From the NCBI GenBank assembly GCA_030549495.1, contig JAUIRK010001047.1, forward strand, positions 992,001 through 1,056,000: a stretch of 64,000 nt of DNA, in the 5' to 3' direction. The translations under genes were made by a program, and so were the position numbers. The DNA comes from Nectonema munidae. Taxonomy: Eukaryota; Nematomorpha; Nectonematoida; Nectonematidae. Below the pieces are notes generated by a model. That model was not told the DNA's origin. It made no database searches and saw nothing but the letters and a program-made list of their open reading frames with translations. The stretch's first letter is position 1. Every line of letters begins with the position of its first letter. Below are positions 42,535 through 53,672 of the stretch, piece after piece.

Positions 42535-44110
42535 ATGAATTCAAGTGATAATTGTGAAAGTTTTAGTGATTTTTTGGACGCAGAGATCAGCTCTGAAGAT
42601 TCCTCTAGCAAAGAAGAAATTGAAAGAGAACCTATTTTGTTAAGTATTCGTTCAAATAATGGTTCGTTTTCATCCTTTTCTAACACGCTGGTCTCAAAGA
42701 GCAACATAAATTGGTCAATAAATCCTTTTTTCAATAGACTGTTATCAAGAAACATAATAAATTTCAAACGTGGACCTACTGTGACACCGTCAAGAGAAAT
42801 GGATTCTTTCAAGCTCTTTTTCACTGATGAGTTTGCGTCAAAAGTTTTGGAGTACACAAATAAAAAGTCTTTAGATAAAGGAAGAAAAGTTTTTTCAATG
42901 AGAGAGTTTACTGCTTGTTGCAGCGTTCTTCTTAGAGCTGGAGCAGACAGAGATAATTTCACATCTGCAAACAATCTTTTTAAAAAAGGAGATTCGATAT
43001 AGTTGTGCCGTTTCCAGGAATCGCTTCAAAGACTTTGTTTCTATGCTATCACTAGATGATAGATCCAATAGAAGAGAACGTCAACGAGAAGACAAATTGG
43101 CCGCCATTCGCGAAATATATAATTCCTTTGATTCCAATCTCACAAAATTCTACGTTCCAAGCGAAAACTTGACTGTAGATGAGCAACTTTATTCTTTCAC
43201 AGGTTATTGCTCCGGAAGGGTTTATTGCTTCAAAAGCCCCTAGTTAGGGTGGAAAATTTTTTGGTTTGGGAAAAGGGTTTTCTTAAATTCATATTTTGGG
43301 GGAAAAAGGGACCCCGGGGGAGGTTTTCTAAAAAATTTCTCTTTCCTTTTTGAACCTAAAAAAAATGGGGGTTTTTTTGGGGAGGTTTTTCGGTTTTTCC
43401 TTTTCGAAAATGGGCTGTCAATGACAGCTACGATAAAAAGTTTTTCGAAAGATGTATCACAAAGTTTTTTAGAATTGAGAGAAAGAAGTTTGTACAGTAC
43501 AAAACATTTGTACAACCACGATAACAAAATTGTTTTATGCTCTTGTAAGCAAAAGAAAAATAAAAACGTTCTTCTAATATCATCCTTCCACACTCAGCTA
43601 CAAGTAAATGAAGAAAAGTATGATCTTAAACCTGAAATCATTTTAGATTGCAACCAGTTCAAAGGTGGAGTGGGCATAATGGACCAAAGAGTCGAAAATT
43701 TTACATGTCGTCGAAAATCTAACAGGTACCCACTTTTGTTCTTCTCCAATATTTTGGATGTTTCTACACTCAACTCTTATTTAATCATGAAGAAGACTGG
43801 GTACACCAATTCAGGGCTCAATTTCATAAAAAAAAATTGCTCATGAACTAGCTCATGAAAATATTTTTGCTAGATTCAACAATGAGCATGTTTACAGCCA
43901 GAAAAAATGTCTTTTGCGCAATACGGGATTAAGGAACATACTCCAATTGAATATGCGCATACGAGTGAATTTCATCCAAAAAAAGCGTCGCCAATACCTT
44001 TAAAATGTAAAGAGGGTGAATGTAAGTCATCCGCGCGTTGGACATGTGGCAGATGCGATAAAAAAATATTTTTAAAGCACAAATTTAGTCTTTGTAGAAA
44101 TTGTTTATAA
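42535..44110 (+). pseudogene. piggyBac transposase (element C)
   Basis: 42535-42990: acidic Ser-rich N-terminus, then FKLFFTDEFASKVLEYTNKK and LLRAGADRDNFTSANNLFKK. A single frameshift near 43000 leads to SRNRFKDFVSMLSLDD, REDKLAAIREIYNSFDSNLT and VPSENLTVDEQLYSFTGYCS, the start of the DDE core. At 43245-43415 the sequence becomes a G/T homopolymer-rich scramble. It resumes as 43421-43846: NDNKIVLCSCKQKKNKNVLL-like core, FKGGVGIMDQRVENFTCRRK and LLFFSNILDVSTLNSYLIMK. It ends with a Cys-rich tail (CKEGECKSSARWTCGRCDKK..CRNCL) at 44110. Layout and length are otherwise normal. Confidence 0.85.
43245..43415. other. Anomalous homopolymer-rich block inside the piggyBac gene
   Basis: Runs such as 'ggggtttttttggggagg', 'gggggaaaaagggaccccgg' and 'aaaaaatgggggtttttttg' fill about 170 bp exactly where the conserved DDE core should be. 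A faint KIFWFGKRVFLNSYFGGK still resembles the family's KIFW..A.S.Y.LNG..Y.GK. Base composition differs sharply from everything around it. It looks like low-quality sequence carried into the assembly, though local decay cannot be excluded. Confidence 0.6.
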
Positions 44111-44357
44111 AATAAAATTTTACCTTTCTCTATTTCTCAATTTTTTTGGCAGAAGCCTTCCAATCGTGATTTTTTATTCAAAACAGAAGAAATTTATACT
44201 TCTTTACTTTATTTGTGATATCTCTGAAAATAAATGTTTTGCTGCCTATTTGAAATATCTGACTTTGATTTTGGTCTACAATTGTAGTAAGGTTTTGGTC
44301 TACAATTGTATTTCGGCCTGCCTGGCTAGAAACTAAAAATATGTGTTTCGATAAGGG

Positions 44358-44921
44358 TATATTTAAAAATTCGAATTTATTTTATTACTATTATATTTTT
44401 ATAAGATTTGTTTCTTTGTTGGATTACAAATTCATTTTCAGCCGTAGAACTATACACTCGCATTATGCTTAAGATCGTTAATCACAATTTTGTGATTTGG
44501 AGTACTATCAAGAAGACTTTTTAAGAGTCGGGAGTCATGGCGATCCAATCCTTCAATTGTAAAGAAAAAGGATGAAAAAATTTTTAAACAAGGAAAATCC
44601 ATGACAAAAAAATCAATAATGATTATGATAATAAGAGGTACTCGCTAACAAACATTGAGGCTCATTTTTAGGGGGTTAAACAAAGTTAACATTGTTATAT
44701 TATTTTCTAACAAAACGTTAAAAGATTTTAATTTGAAAAAAATCTGAAGCAAATTTTTTAAAAATAAAAAAAAAAAGATTTATGGAAATTGAATGTTGAA
44801 AATTCAAAGATATTTTATAGATTCAAAGATATTTTTGTTTTAACATTGATGATATTTTGACCAAAAAATCTTTAATAATACAATTTTTAAAAAAGCTTTT
44901 TTTTTTTATCTTTTTAGTTCA
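44358..44921. other. AT-rich spacer
   Basis: No gene seen. An acceptor-like tttttatctttttag at 44904-44918 precedes the P-loop gene, so an upstream exon of that gene may lie here or further left, but none is recognisable. Confidence 0.4.
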
Positions 44922-46252
44922 ATGGCCTCTACATCCGTGTTTAACTTTGATTTGGAAGACGAATTTGTAATTTGTGAAATTCTTGCAAAAAATGTTGCTT
45001 TTGTAACATTGATAGGACATTTATGTCAGCAATTTATCGTCTATGACGACTTGCAATTAATAACAGCGCCTTTTGCCCTGTATGCGCTTATAGTAAGTGG
45101 AAGTGGAAAGTCAGATATAACTGGTTTTGTTAAAACAATTTTGGGAAAAATTACAAATTTCCTTATTTATCCAATCGAAGATGGCACTATTGCCGGTATA
45201 TATTTTACTTTTTTTTTGTTTCATATTTAATTTTTTTTTTATTAGGTTGGATGCAATATTTAAAGAGCAAAAACGAGTGTGTTTTAATGCTAAATGAGGA
45301 ATTTTCAAATTTTAAAGAAAAACTTGGATCGTAGCGAAATATACTTGAAAGCTGAATTTTAAAAAAAATTTAATGGAAATGGTATTTGGTCACGTTACTT
45401 GAAATCAGAAGTAATTATATTTTTTAAAGCAAAAGTTTCGCTATTAGGTTTCACTCAACCTTCTATTTTCAATGAATTTTTGAAAAATGATAGAAATTTT
45501 TTAAATAGATTCTTGATAGTTCATCCAAGTATTCCAAGATTTAGAGATGGTGTTTTTACTATGGAAAATAGAATAAAGATAGAATATGTAGAAGCTTTGG
45601 AAGAAAAAATACTCAACATTTTAAAAATATTCTATCAATTTACTAAAAATAATGAATTAATATTTTTATTAGATGAAAGTGCATCGAAAACATATCAAAA
45701 TTATTTATTTAAAATTTCAGATATCCTAAACAATTTTCAAATCAATGAAATGATAAAAATACTTTATAGAAAAATTCCTAAACATGTACTAACTATTGCA
45801 GGCATAATTTCAGTAATATAATTAGACACTTAGATTTATTCATTCATAATTTTCCATTAGAAAACGAATTTTCATTGAAAAATGAGGTTTTGCTTGACGA
45901 TTTTTGTAAAGCAAAAAAACATATGCATATTTTCACAAAAAATTTTGAAAATTTAAAAGATAATAGTGGATATAAAACTTATAAAGATGTAAAGTTTCAG
46001 GATGTTTATAAGTTAGTCACAAAATCTAAAAGTGCAAGTTTTTTATTACTGAATGAAATAAGTAATTTTATATACTATAATAATAATAAAAAATTCGCCA
46101 GACCAAGTAACCAAAAAAATCTAAAAGAATGTGCTGAAATTTGGTGGAATAGCCGCATCAATTTGGGTTTTGAACAAGAAGAATTCAGTGAAAATCAAAG
46201 AAAATTTTTAAGGAAGATCCCGCAACCTGAAGAAGCAAGCAGATTTTGTTGA
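44922..46252 (+). pseudogene. DUF3987-like P-loop (primase/helicase-associated) protein, broken
   Basis: The N-terminal frame (44922-45195) ends a hydrophobic strand with ALYALIVSGSGKSDITGFVK, a Walker A-like P-loop. A 50 bp GT..AG intron (45196-45245) joins the frame to GWMQYLKSKNECVLMLNEEF then SNFKEKL, a Walker B-like segment. After a frameshift near 45330 come VSLLGFTQPSIFNEFLKNDR and NFLNRFLIVHPS, then the helical NELIFLLDESASKTYQNYLF and KIPKHVLTIAG. After another shift the frame 45875-46252 runs to a stop. The order P-loop, 'D/NE', 'G.TQP', 'RFL', 'P.HVL..AG' is that of DUF3987-type proteins, best known from phages and mobile elements. Two frameshifts and an in-frame stop in an A-run suggest decay, or sequence errors. 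Assigned from motifs only. Confidence 0.55.
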
Positions 46253-47035
46253 GAAATTGCAAAATTTTCATTATCTTGGTTAATTTAAAGATATTCCTCT
46301 TCAATGAACAAGTTTTATTTTCATTTTTTAAAACTGAAAATATACCTTATTTAAATAAATTTAATATTTTTAATCTAATTTAACATATAAAGAATACGAT
46401 TATATAGACTCCCTAATAAGAATATGTTTATAATTGTGTAACGGGAATGAACCTTTTTGATTGATTTATTTATGTTGTTATATACAAGATTTGTACAGGT
46501 TCAAAAGTTGGTATTCATAATTCGTCCAACAATCTTGATTTTTGAAATTTTTGGTCCACTAGACCAGAGTAAAAAGATGTTCAAACTCTGCTATAGAAGC
46601 GTCAGTGTATGGTTTTGAGCTTTGCAAAGATATAATGTATTAAGGTCTAAGGATTTTCAATTGGTAATTTTGTTAATTTATAATTATTGAAATTATTATG
46701 AATAGAAATGAGCAAAGATTATATAATTGTAAAGATTTAGTTAAATATATAAAAATCAATTCCATATATATTTTATTAAAAATAAAAAAAAATTAGGTAA
46801 AGAAAAAGTGGTTTGCAAAAACATTTATAAATGGCTTTTAAGGATAAATATAATCAACATGTTTAATTTTCAGTGAATAAATTATTTTTTTAATCGATAT
46901 TATCGATTATTTGTTTTTGTGCATCTTTATTTAATTATATAAATAAATTTTGTCAAATTATATGAATTTCAAGAATTATTTACATGCATAGCATTTCACA
47001 CAAAATTTCAAACAATTAACTTTGAAATTGCGGTT
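46253..47035. other. AT-rich intergenic DNA
   Basis: No gene or clear repeat that I can support. Confidence 0.4.
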
Positions 47036-47105
47036 TTATTTATAATGCCACACGTAATAATACATCATACATAGACCAGCTCTGACACACAATTCCCTAT
47101 TACTT
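47036..47105 (-). repeat. Fragment of the 37440 repeat family
   Basis: Inverse of 'tagggaattgtgtgtc', 'tatgtatgatgtatt' and 'ggcattata', matching the ~178 bp unit at 37440-37750. Confidence 0.55.
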
Positions 47106-47839
47106 TCATATTTTCCTCATCACTTTTACCCATCATTGGGAGATTGTCAAGAAAGCTACAAAAGCAAGAAGAAACATAAATCATTTACACATGTCATTTT
47201 ACAAGTTTCTTTATCTCTCTGCTTAATTTTTATCATCATCACGCATAGAAAATGGTTAGCGTAGAATTTTTGGATCAAGTAAAGATGAGCACTCCCTGAT
47301 TCTACAGGGGCAGGGTTGCCAGATTGGCTTTTTTCAAGCCAAAAATTTTTTTTGAAGTTGTTTGGCTTTTTTAATTTCATTTCGCTCTAAAAAAACTCTT
47401 TTGGTTTTTTAAAATATTCACACGCATTTATCTCCATTTTATATTGAATTTCACTTTCTTAATGTCAGGTATTGTATATTTTTATTTTTCTCTAGATATA
47501 AATTTTATTATTTAGATGTTATTATAGTAGTTTGCTAGTTTTCATTATTATTTGAGTAAAATTGTGTAATACATCATTGGATTTTAAGCCTAGCTCTTTG
47601 AATCCGATAATCACAACTTTAAATTCCGTCCCTTCCAAATTTGTAGCTTGAGGTAAACGGTGCATCAATGTTTTATTAATGATGAAAATAAATCTAATTC
47701 TTAGGAAATAACGAAGAAATTTTGGAATTATTGAGTTTTAATTTTTTTTTAACATTTTTATATTATTTTAGATTATTTTCGTAATTTTTTTAGATATAAA
47801 ACTTTGAAAATAGTTGGCAACACTGCTTAATATCTTGTC

Positions 47840-48177
47840 CAGTGCCCGCGCTAAAGCTAAATTTCAAGGGGGGGGGGGGGGCTGAAATGGGGCAAAGAAA
47901 CACATTTGCAAAAAATTTATTTCCTATATTACTTTATATCCTATATTACTTTGCTGAAAAGCATGAAGTACTTCTGTATAAAAACCTATAGAAATCTCAT
48001 ATTATACATACACATACACCAGCATTTATATAAGATTATTGTGTACAATTTTTGCTTATTTATTTTTCCTTTAAAAAATGCATGGGGCAAAACCAAAAAT
48101 TTTAGGGGGAGGGGGGCAAAGATTAATACAGGGGGGGGGGCACGTGCCCCAAAATTATATAGGTAGCGCGGGCACTG
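47840..48177. mobile_element. hAT-type MITE with perfect 14 bp ends, nested in hAT element 3
   Basis: Ends CAGTGCCCGCGCTA and TAGCGCGGGCACTG are exact inverted repeats over 14 bp, flanked by ATCTTGTC (47832-47839) and ATCTTGCC (48178-48185). 338 bp, with long G runs just inside both ends and an AT-rich centre. No coding capacity. Confidence 0.9.
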
Positions 48178-48185
48178 ATCTTGCC

Positions 48186-49190
48186 TTTGCCATGTCCTCA
48201 AAAAGTGGAAGCCTTCCTATGACGATAATGGAAAGTACAATAAAATATGGGAAAAATTATTTTTATGGTGTTTCCTAGGCAAAGTAATCTTTCTAACCAC
48301 GAAAAGTGTGAAAAGTACAAGGCAAGAGTTTTAACTCAGGGTCAAAGTCAATTGAAAGTTGTAAAAATGCTACACAAGCGTAATAAAGTCAAGGAAGCTG
48401 AGCTAAAGTTAGCAGTCAATATAGCATTTCATTGTTTTATTTCAACCATTGATCACTTAAGCGAAATAATTAGCTCATATGGCGAAGACTTTTCATCAAA
48501 CTAATCCTAATCCCGAGTAGAATCTATACTTCGAGCCGGCAAAAAAAGGACTTGATTAGGTAGACTTTGGAGTGACATTTTTGAATGAGCTTGAGAAAAT
48601 TTCAAATAAAAATAAAAAAGGCGATGGTAGCTGTGAGCTCAAAATTGTTAAAGAACGATGTTTGAACATGCTTGAAGAAGCTTTGAACCAAGTAACTTTC
48701 AGACTACCTGCAACACGTAAGATATTCGAAGGGCTATCCAAACTTAGTCCAATGATTGTTTTGAATCCTGTTTCAAGATCAAAATTTAAAAAATTGCCTT
48801 TTCGCCAGCTTTTAAACGAAAAAACAATTAATATTGTTGAAGAACAATATAGAAAAATGATCTTTATTGAGTGGAAGAATGAACCTTTTGGATAAGTGTT
48901 TTAGAGCCTGAAGAGTTTAAAGAGTTGGCTGAGTATGCTCTTACCTGTTTTGTAAGCAACGCAGTTGTGGAAAGAATTGTTTCATTAGTTTCCTCAGTGA
49001 AAACCAAGGCAAGAAATAGAATTCAACTAAACATCTTCTCGACGCTTTAATCAGAATTAAAACAGAGTTGATATTTTCTGGAAAATGTTGCAAAGACTTT
49101 ATTCCCACTTCTATGATGCTTGAAAACTTTAATTCTCAAAATACTTATGCCGATGAAACTTCGCTTATGAATTTTTTTCAAGATTTATGA
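48186..49190 (+). pseudogene. hAT transposase relic in element 3
   Basis: 48340-48500: KVVKMLHKRNKVKEAELKLA, then VNIAFHCFISTIDHLSEIIS. 48572-48890: LEKISNKNKKGDGSCELKIV, MLEEALNQVTFRLPATRKIF and EEQYRKMIFIEWKNE. About 48900-49010, in another frame: LEPEEFKELAEYALTCFVSN then AVVERIVSLVSSVKTKARNR, the C-terminal hAT dimerisation domain. At least two frameshifts and several stops. N-terminal parts upstream of the nested MITE are not recognisable. Confidence 0.75.
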
Positions 49191-49799
49191 TTTTTTTTTA
49201 TATATATTCGTATATAAAATCTATTAATAAAAAATTGTTTGTTTGGCTTTTTTTGGATTTTTTCAGCTTTAATTTGGCTTAAAGGCTTTAAATCTATCTG
49301 ACAACCATGTACGGGGGTGGTGCTTATCTTTACTTGCTTATTTATGAAAAACAGAATTGTCTGCAAATATATTGCAGAATTTTTCAAAATGAAAACGAAA
49401 ATTCATTATCAAAAAAAAATTTTCTCCTCGCTTTTTTTTTATATTTTTTATTAGGATTTAACAATTATTTTCCTTAATCATTTTTTCATGTATAGTTTAT
49501 TCTTTTAATAAAATCGTCTGCTGTTTCCTAATATTTTTTCATATCTTTCCGCAGGCGATAAAATTTTTCTTTTTTAATTGTTAAAAAACAATATCCTATA
49601 ACCTTAAAAATATTAAAAAATATCCCATTGTTATTTCTAATATAACAATATCAATTTTATTAAATTTGATCCTATATTTTTATTTTTTTTCTAGTTTATT
49701 CTGTTAGTTAAAATTGGGAATGCCTATCTTTACTTATTAAAAATCGGGGGTGCTTTTCTTTACTAGTCATTTTTGGGAGTGCTCATCTTTACTTGATCC

Positions 49800-50690
49800 G
49801 AATTTTTCCATCACCCCCATGCATATAGAAAACATTTTTTTCTTTTCTATAAAAATTAAAAAAAATTACTTTTGATATTTTTTTGCTTGAAGGTGCAAAA
49901 TACTTATCCAATTAGAAATTGATAAGAACAAATTTTCTATGTAACTAAAATCTAGAGCCGTTCAGAAGTTATTAAACGTCAAAGTAAAAATTGTATATTT
50001 TAGAAGTAAATTTGGATGTAAATTTTAGTCATGTAATTAAATTTGAAGGAGATTAGTTTTAAACTGATTTTAATAATATGTCTAACAAAAAATGATATTA
50101 AATGAAAAATCGCTTTGGCCTTCCTACATAAGCAAAAAACATTACTTGTTATAAATTGATGCACAAAAATAAAGATGCAATATGTCTAAACATATTGAAA
50201 ACTCATAACGAAAATTCTAAAGTAATAACTATTTAAAGATAAACTTGATTTAGGGAGGCAAAAGCCATTTTTCAATATATAGACGCATATATACCAAAAG
50301 TGTGGATTTTACCCATCAGGTGCTATAAGAAATATTAATTGAAATTTTAATACATTAGTTTTGTACTTGGAAAATGAACATATAACAAATTTTGTGAAAT
50401 TTCAATAACGAGAAGTTTACTAAATTTGCCAATTTAAAACCTTACATTTAAATATTAGTATCTGGGCGCAGCACAGAGTCATATAAAATGCCACCGGAGC
50501 TTTGCCAAGCTCCTATTATACATGCCATTTTTGATTCTTTATAATATAGCTATTTTTTATCAAGTAATAGAAATTAGTTATTTATGGAAATAAAAAAAAA
50601 TTTTAATTAAATAATCTTAAATTACAACAAAACTTTATTTTATGACATTAAAAAAGAAACATCAAATCTTCGACCTTAATTTAATAATGA
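49800..50690. other. AT-rich intergenic DNA
   Basis: No gene or repeat that I can support. Confidence 0.4.
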
Positions 50691-50982
50691 AAAATCAACG
50701 TTGTAATCATTGTTTTCATCATCAACTTCGATATTTATTGCTTGAGAAATATGTGGAGAAATTTGCGAAAGAAAAAGTAAAGGTTTCTATTATTTTGATA
50801 TTCCAAAAATATTTTTTTAATTTGTTCTTTTCTTTCTTTTTTATATTTCCGCCATTCCATGCGTACTTTGAATTGAGCTCTTCTATTTCTGGCATGTCTT
50901 TTAAAAAAAATTTCTGCACATTAATAAAAAATTCATAAACTTCCCACACTCTAGTTGTCTCAAATGGAAGAGACGATTTCAT
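50690..50982 (-). pseudogene. MULE-family fragment (same lineage as 52112-53672)
   Basis: Minus-strand reading SSLPFETTRVWEVYEFFINV, then MPEIEELNSKYAWNGGN and a Lys-rich stretch. It parallels SLPYEKTNVGKVFTFLYNV and MHEIEEINSGYNWSGGRKK of the plus-strand MULE at 53330-53490. Only this late segment remains. Confidence 0.55.
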
Positions 50983-51254
50983 TCTAAAATATTTTTAGAA
51001 TGTCTTTTAGTGCAATAATAATGAAAAGTTATTGAGCTTTCATTATTAAGATAATATTTATAATCTTGATGATTCATAGTTTTAATTGCAAAGTAATTAA
51101 AGTATATGGAAAAATAAAATATGCTGAGTAATATAAATTCCTATTGTTTGTATGAATTATAAAATGAAGCACAAATACTACAAATGTAAAGAAAGTAATT
51201 AGTGATGATGAAGGAATCTGCAAGCGAATGCTTGAGGTCTGTAAAATGACATGT

Positions 51255-51396
51255 GTAAAAGATTTATGTTTCTTCTTGCTTTTGTAATAAACATTAAAAT
51301 CTTATTTTTAATATGGACCCTTTGCAAAATAACGGACCCTTCTAAAAATATTATGGAGACTTTGGGGGTCCATATGGACCAGGTTGAGAAACACTG
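51255..51396. mobile_element. Solo hAT end
   Basis: 'gggggtccatatggaccagg' then TTGAGAAACACTG; inverted it is CAGTGTTTCTCAACC followed by 'tggtccatatggaccccc', the style of the hAT element 2 end (CAGTGGTTCCCAACC, then 'gggggtccatgg'). No partner end or target duplication was found nearby. Confidence 0.55.
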
Positions 51397-51551
51397 CACC
51401 AGACCTTCATGTTCAGGTAAACAAAATTTAATTTTCTACAATTATTTTTTTTTAAATTCAATACCATTGTAACCTAAAAACTTGATAATCCCAATAAATA
51501 AGTGTAAGGATTATTATTATATCAATTTGCATATATTTTATTCCGTTATAG

Positions 51552-51807
51552 CAGAGGCGTAACAAGAGGGGGCAGAACCCCTCCCTCCCAAATACCTTTT
51601 CTGCCCCCCCTTACCCACTTAAAAAAAATTTTTAATTTATTTATCAAATAATAAATTTTTTTGTAATCTAAAACAATCAAGATCATTTTAGTGTTAATTA
51701 TACTCGCTAGTTAATTTCATCTAAATGACGCTACTTTACTCAAAAATTACTTGCCCCCTAATTTCTTGGTATATCCCCGTAAATTCTGTTTTCTCGCTAC
51801 GCCACTG
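51552..51807. mobile_element. hAT-type MITE (CAGWGGCGTARC family), copy 3
   Basis: Ends CAGAGGCGTAAC and GCTACGCCACTG, flanked by CGTTATAG (51544-51551) and CATTATAG (51808-51815), an 8 bp duplication with one change. 256 bp with G/C-rich inner ends. Related by its ends to the MITEs at 24305 and 37919. Confidence 0.8.
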
Positions 51808-51815
51808 CATTATAG

Positions 51816-52111
51816 CTTTATATAAAAAAAGTTAGTAGAAAGTTAGCTTTATTTCAACCTATATGATGTCCTTTTTGTACAATTTCTAATATCGTTATTT
51901 GCTTCTCGATTAATATGAATCAATTAAGTCTTGAACACTAATTCAAAAATGAATATTTTACTTTTTCGTGTAATCAGGTAAATGCCAGTCTTCATTTTTT
52001 TATTTTCAAAAAGCTAATAAATGTTTGAATTATATTTTCAAGCAATTAAAAATTACTTTCTATTTTTATTAATTTTATAAGTATTTTATTTTATTTCTAA
52101 TACTCAATAAA
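51816..52111. other. AT-rich spacer
   Basis: Nothing that I can support; it may contain the decayed 5' end of the MULE that follows. Confidence 0.35.
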
Positions 52112-53672
52112 ATGAGAATTACATTCAAAAAAGATAGAATGGGCACTCCGATTAAAGTTGTTCCTCGTAATCATGAGGAAATGAATGAAAGAATAATCCA
52201 ATTTGATGATAAAATAAAGGAAGAGGCAAAATGCTCTATGAAATTTTACAAGCAAAATTTATCCCTAAATCTTTTTTTATATTTTGCCTTAATAACCATT
52301 TTCATTTTTCACAGATCATTTATCTATTGTCAATGAAAGCGATAGATTAACAATGGCATCTAAGCAAACTTTGCTTAGAAAGATTCGATATAATAAAAAA
52401 GGATTCCTTCTCCTCATTCATTAGAATTTTCCTGTTCCTACTAAATATTTATTAGCCAATGGAACACAGTTTTTGCAGTTACATAAGTTTATGGCAACAG
52501 ATAAAAGAATAATGGTATTCCATGGCAAAGTCTTGTCGCATTTAAGCCAAGTCTCCGACATTGAAGATCTTTATGTTGATGGCCCCTTTAAAAAAGCACC
52601 TACTCTGTTCCATCAAATGGTTACTATCCATGCCTTTCATAGTAAAATTCAGGTTCCTACACTCTATTCTATTGCATGTGATAAAGGAGAAGGAACCTAC
52701 AGGTATTTATTTTTACACTCCTTATTTATTTCAAACTCCAGTTCTCTTTTTTTTCTTTTTTTTTTAGAGAAATCTATGAAGCTTTAAAATTGCATATAGA
52801 TGTAAACAAAATCAAGAGTATTTATCACACGTGATTTTGAAACTGCAATTATTTCATCTAATAAAAGAGTAAATTGATTTTTTTCAAATGATATTTCATG
52901 AAAGTACATCATACTTTAGGCATTTCCAATGGCAAAATATACTGGTTGCTATTTCCACTTTTGTCAACGTGTTTATAGAAAACTTACATCTCTGGGACAC
53001 GCTAGCCTTTATTCAAAAGGTGAATCTTTTGGAAAATGCATTAGATTCTTACTTGCTTTAGCTTTCCTTCGTCCTTTTGGAGTAAAATTGCTTTTTTTAA
53101 TTCTTTAGGTGAAAGTAACATAGAAAGCTGAAAAGATTAATCTTTCAATTTGAAATTAATGATTTTTTTACGTACTTTGAATCAACTTGGTTCGAAAAAA
53201 TGACATAAACACATGGACCGTTTATAAGAGAAATGTTAGGACCAATAACCACTGTGAAGGCTTTCACAACAGGTAATTTTGGTAAAATTAAAAGTATTTA
53301 ATCAATAATTTTTTTATTTTAAGTTTGAAGTCTAGTCTTCCTTATGAGAAAACGAATGTTGGGAAAGTATTTACTTTTTTATACAATGTGAAGAGAAAAT
53401 ATACAAGGATATGCATGAAATAGAAGAAATAAATTCTGGTTATAACTGGAGTGGTGGACGCAAAAAAAGAAAGAAGAAGAAGAAAAGATGTTAAAAGATG
53501 TTATATACACAGAATATGAAAATAATAAAAATTTGTTTATGCTTCTTTGCAGGATTTCACATTGTGCATCTAACCCACAAAACATTAATTTGGAACATAT
53601 TGATGATTTATTTACTTTAGATTTTTCTCTTTTAAACCAAAATAGGAATTTTAGTGTATTGCTTGTATTTTA
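52112..53672 (+). pseudogene. MULE transposase with a 65 bp intron
   Basis: 52330-52400: NESDRLTMASKQTLLRKIRY. 52473-52702: FMATDKRIMVFHGKVLSHLS then DLYVDGPFKKAPTLFHQMVT (catalytic Asp in the family's DGTFK motif) and YSIACDKGEGTYR. A GT..AG intron (52703-52767) joins to EIYEALKLHIDVNKIKSIYH and, frameshifted, DFETAIISS (second Asp). Later pieces are about 53330 SLPYEKTNVGKVFTFLYNV and 53410-53490 MHEIEEINSGYNWSGGRKKR. Many stops after 52850. A different subfamily from the MULE at 30900, with no FLYWCH finger visible. Confidence 0.75.

Larger units (their letters stand above)
41033..44357 (+). mobile_element. piggyBac element C
   Basis: TTAA (41029-41032) is followed by CCCTCATCGGAC; the right end TTTCGATAAGGG (44346-44357) reads CCCTTATCGAAA inverted, matching 9 of 12, but the flanking TTAA has become TATA. 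Subterminal palindromes occur on both sides: CTACCATCGTAG and CTACGATGGTAG on the left, CTACAATTGTAG on the right. It contains a transposase pseudogene on the plus strand and a SINE. Confidence 0.6.
47311..49309 (+). mobile_element. hAT element 3
   Basis: Ends CAGGGTTGCCAGAT and, inverted, CATGGTTGTCAGAT match at 12 of 14 positions. Flanks TACAGGGG (47303-47310) and TACGGGGG (49310-49317) are an 8 bp target duplication with one change. Contains a transposase relic on the plus strand and a nested MITE. Confidence 0.8.
47272..49799. mobile_element. Outer element defined by a perfect 25 bp inverted repeat
   Basis: 47272-47296 (GGATCAAGTAAAGATGAGCA and five more bases) is an exact inverse of 49775-49799. 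Inside the right arm, 'atctttactt' recurs three more times (about 49327, 49727, 49753-like variants), a subterminal repeat. hAT element 3 is inserted 14 bp inside the left arm. No coding region belongs to the outer element, and its superfamily is unknown. Confidence 0.65.

Noticed and set aside
42510-42974. Minus-strand open frame of 154 residues
   Set aside because: Antisense shadow of the piggyBac N-terminus on the plus strand; the plus strand has the family motifs.
48078-48278. Plus-strand frame through a G-rich stretch
   Set aside because: It lies mainly in the non-coding MITE at 47840-48177; the Gly-rich peptide comes from its G runs.
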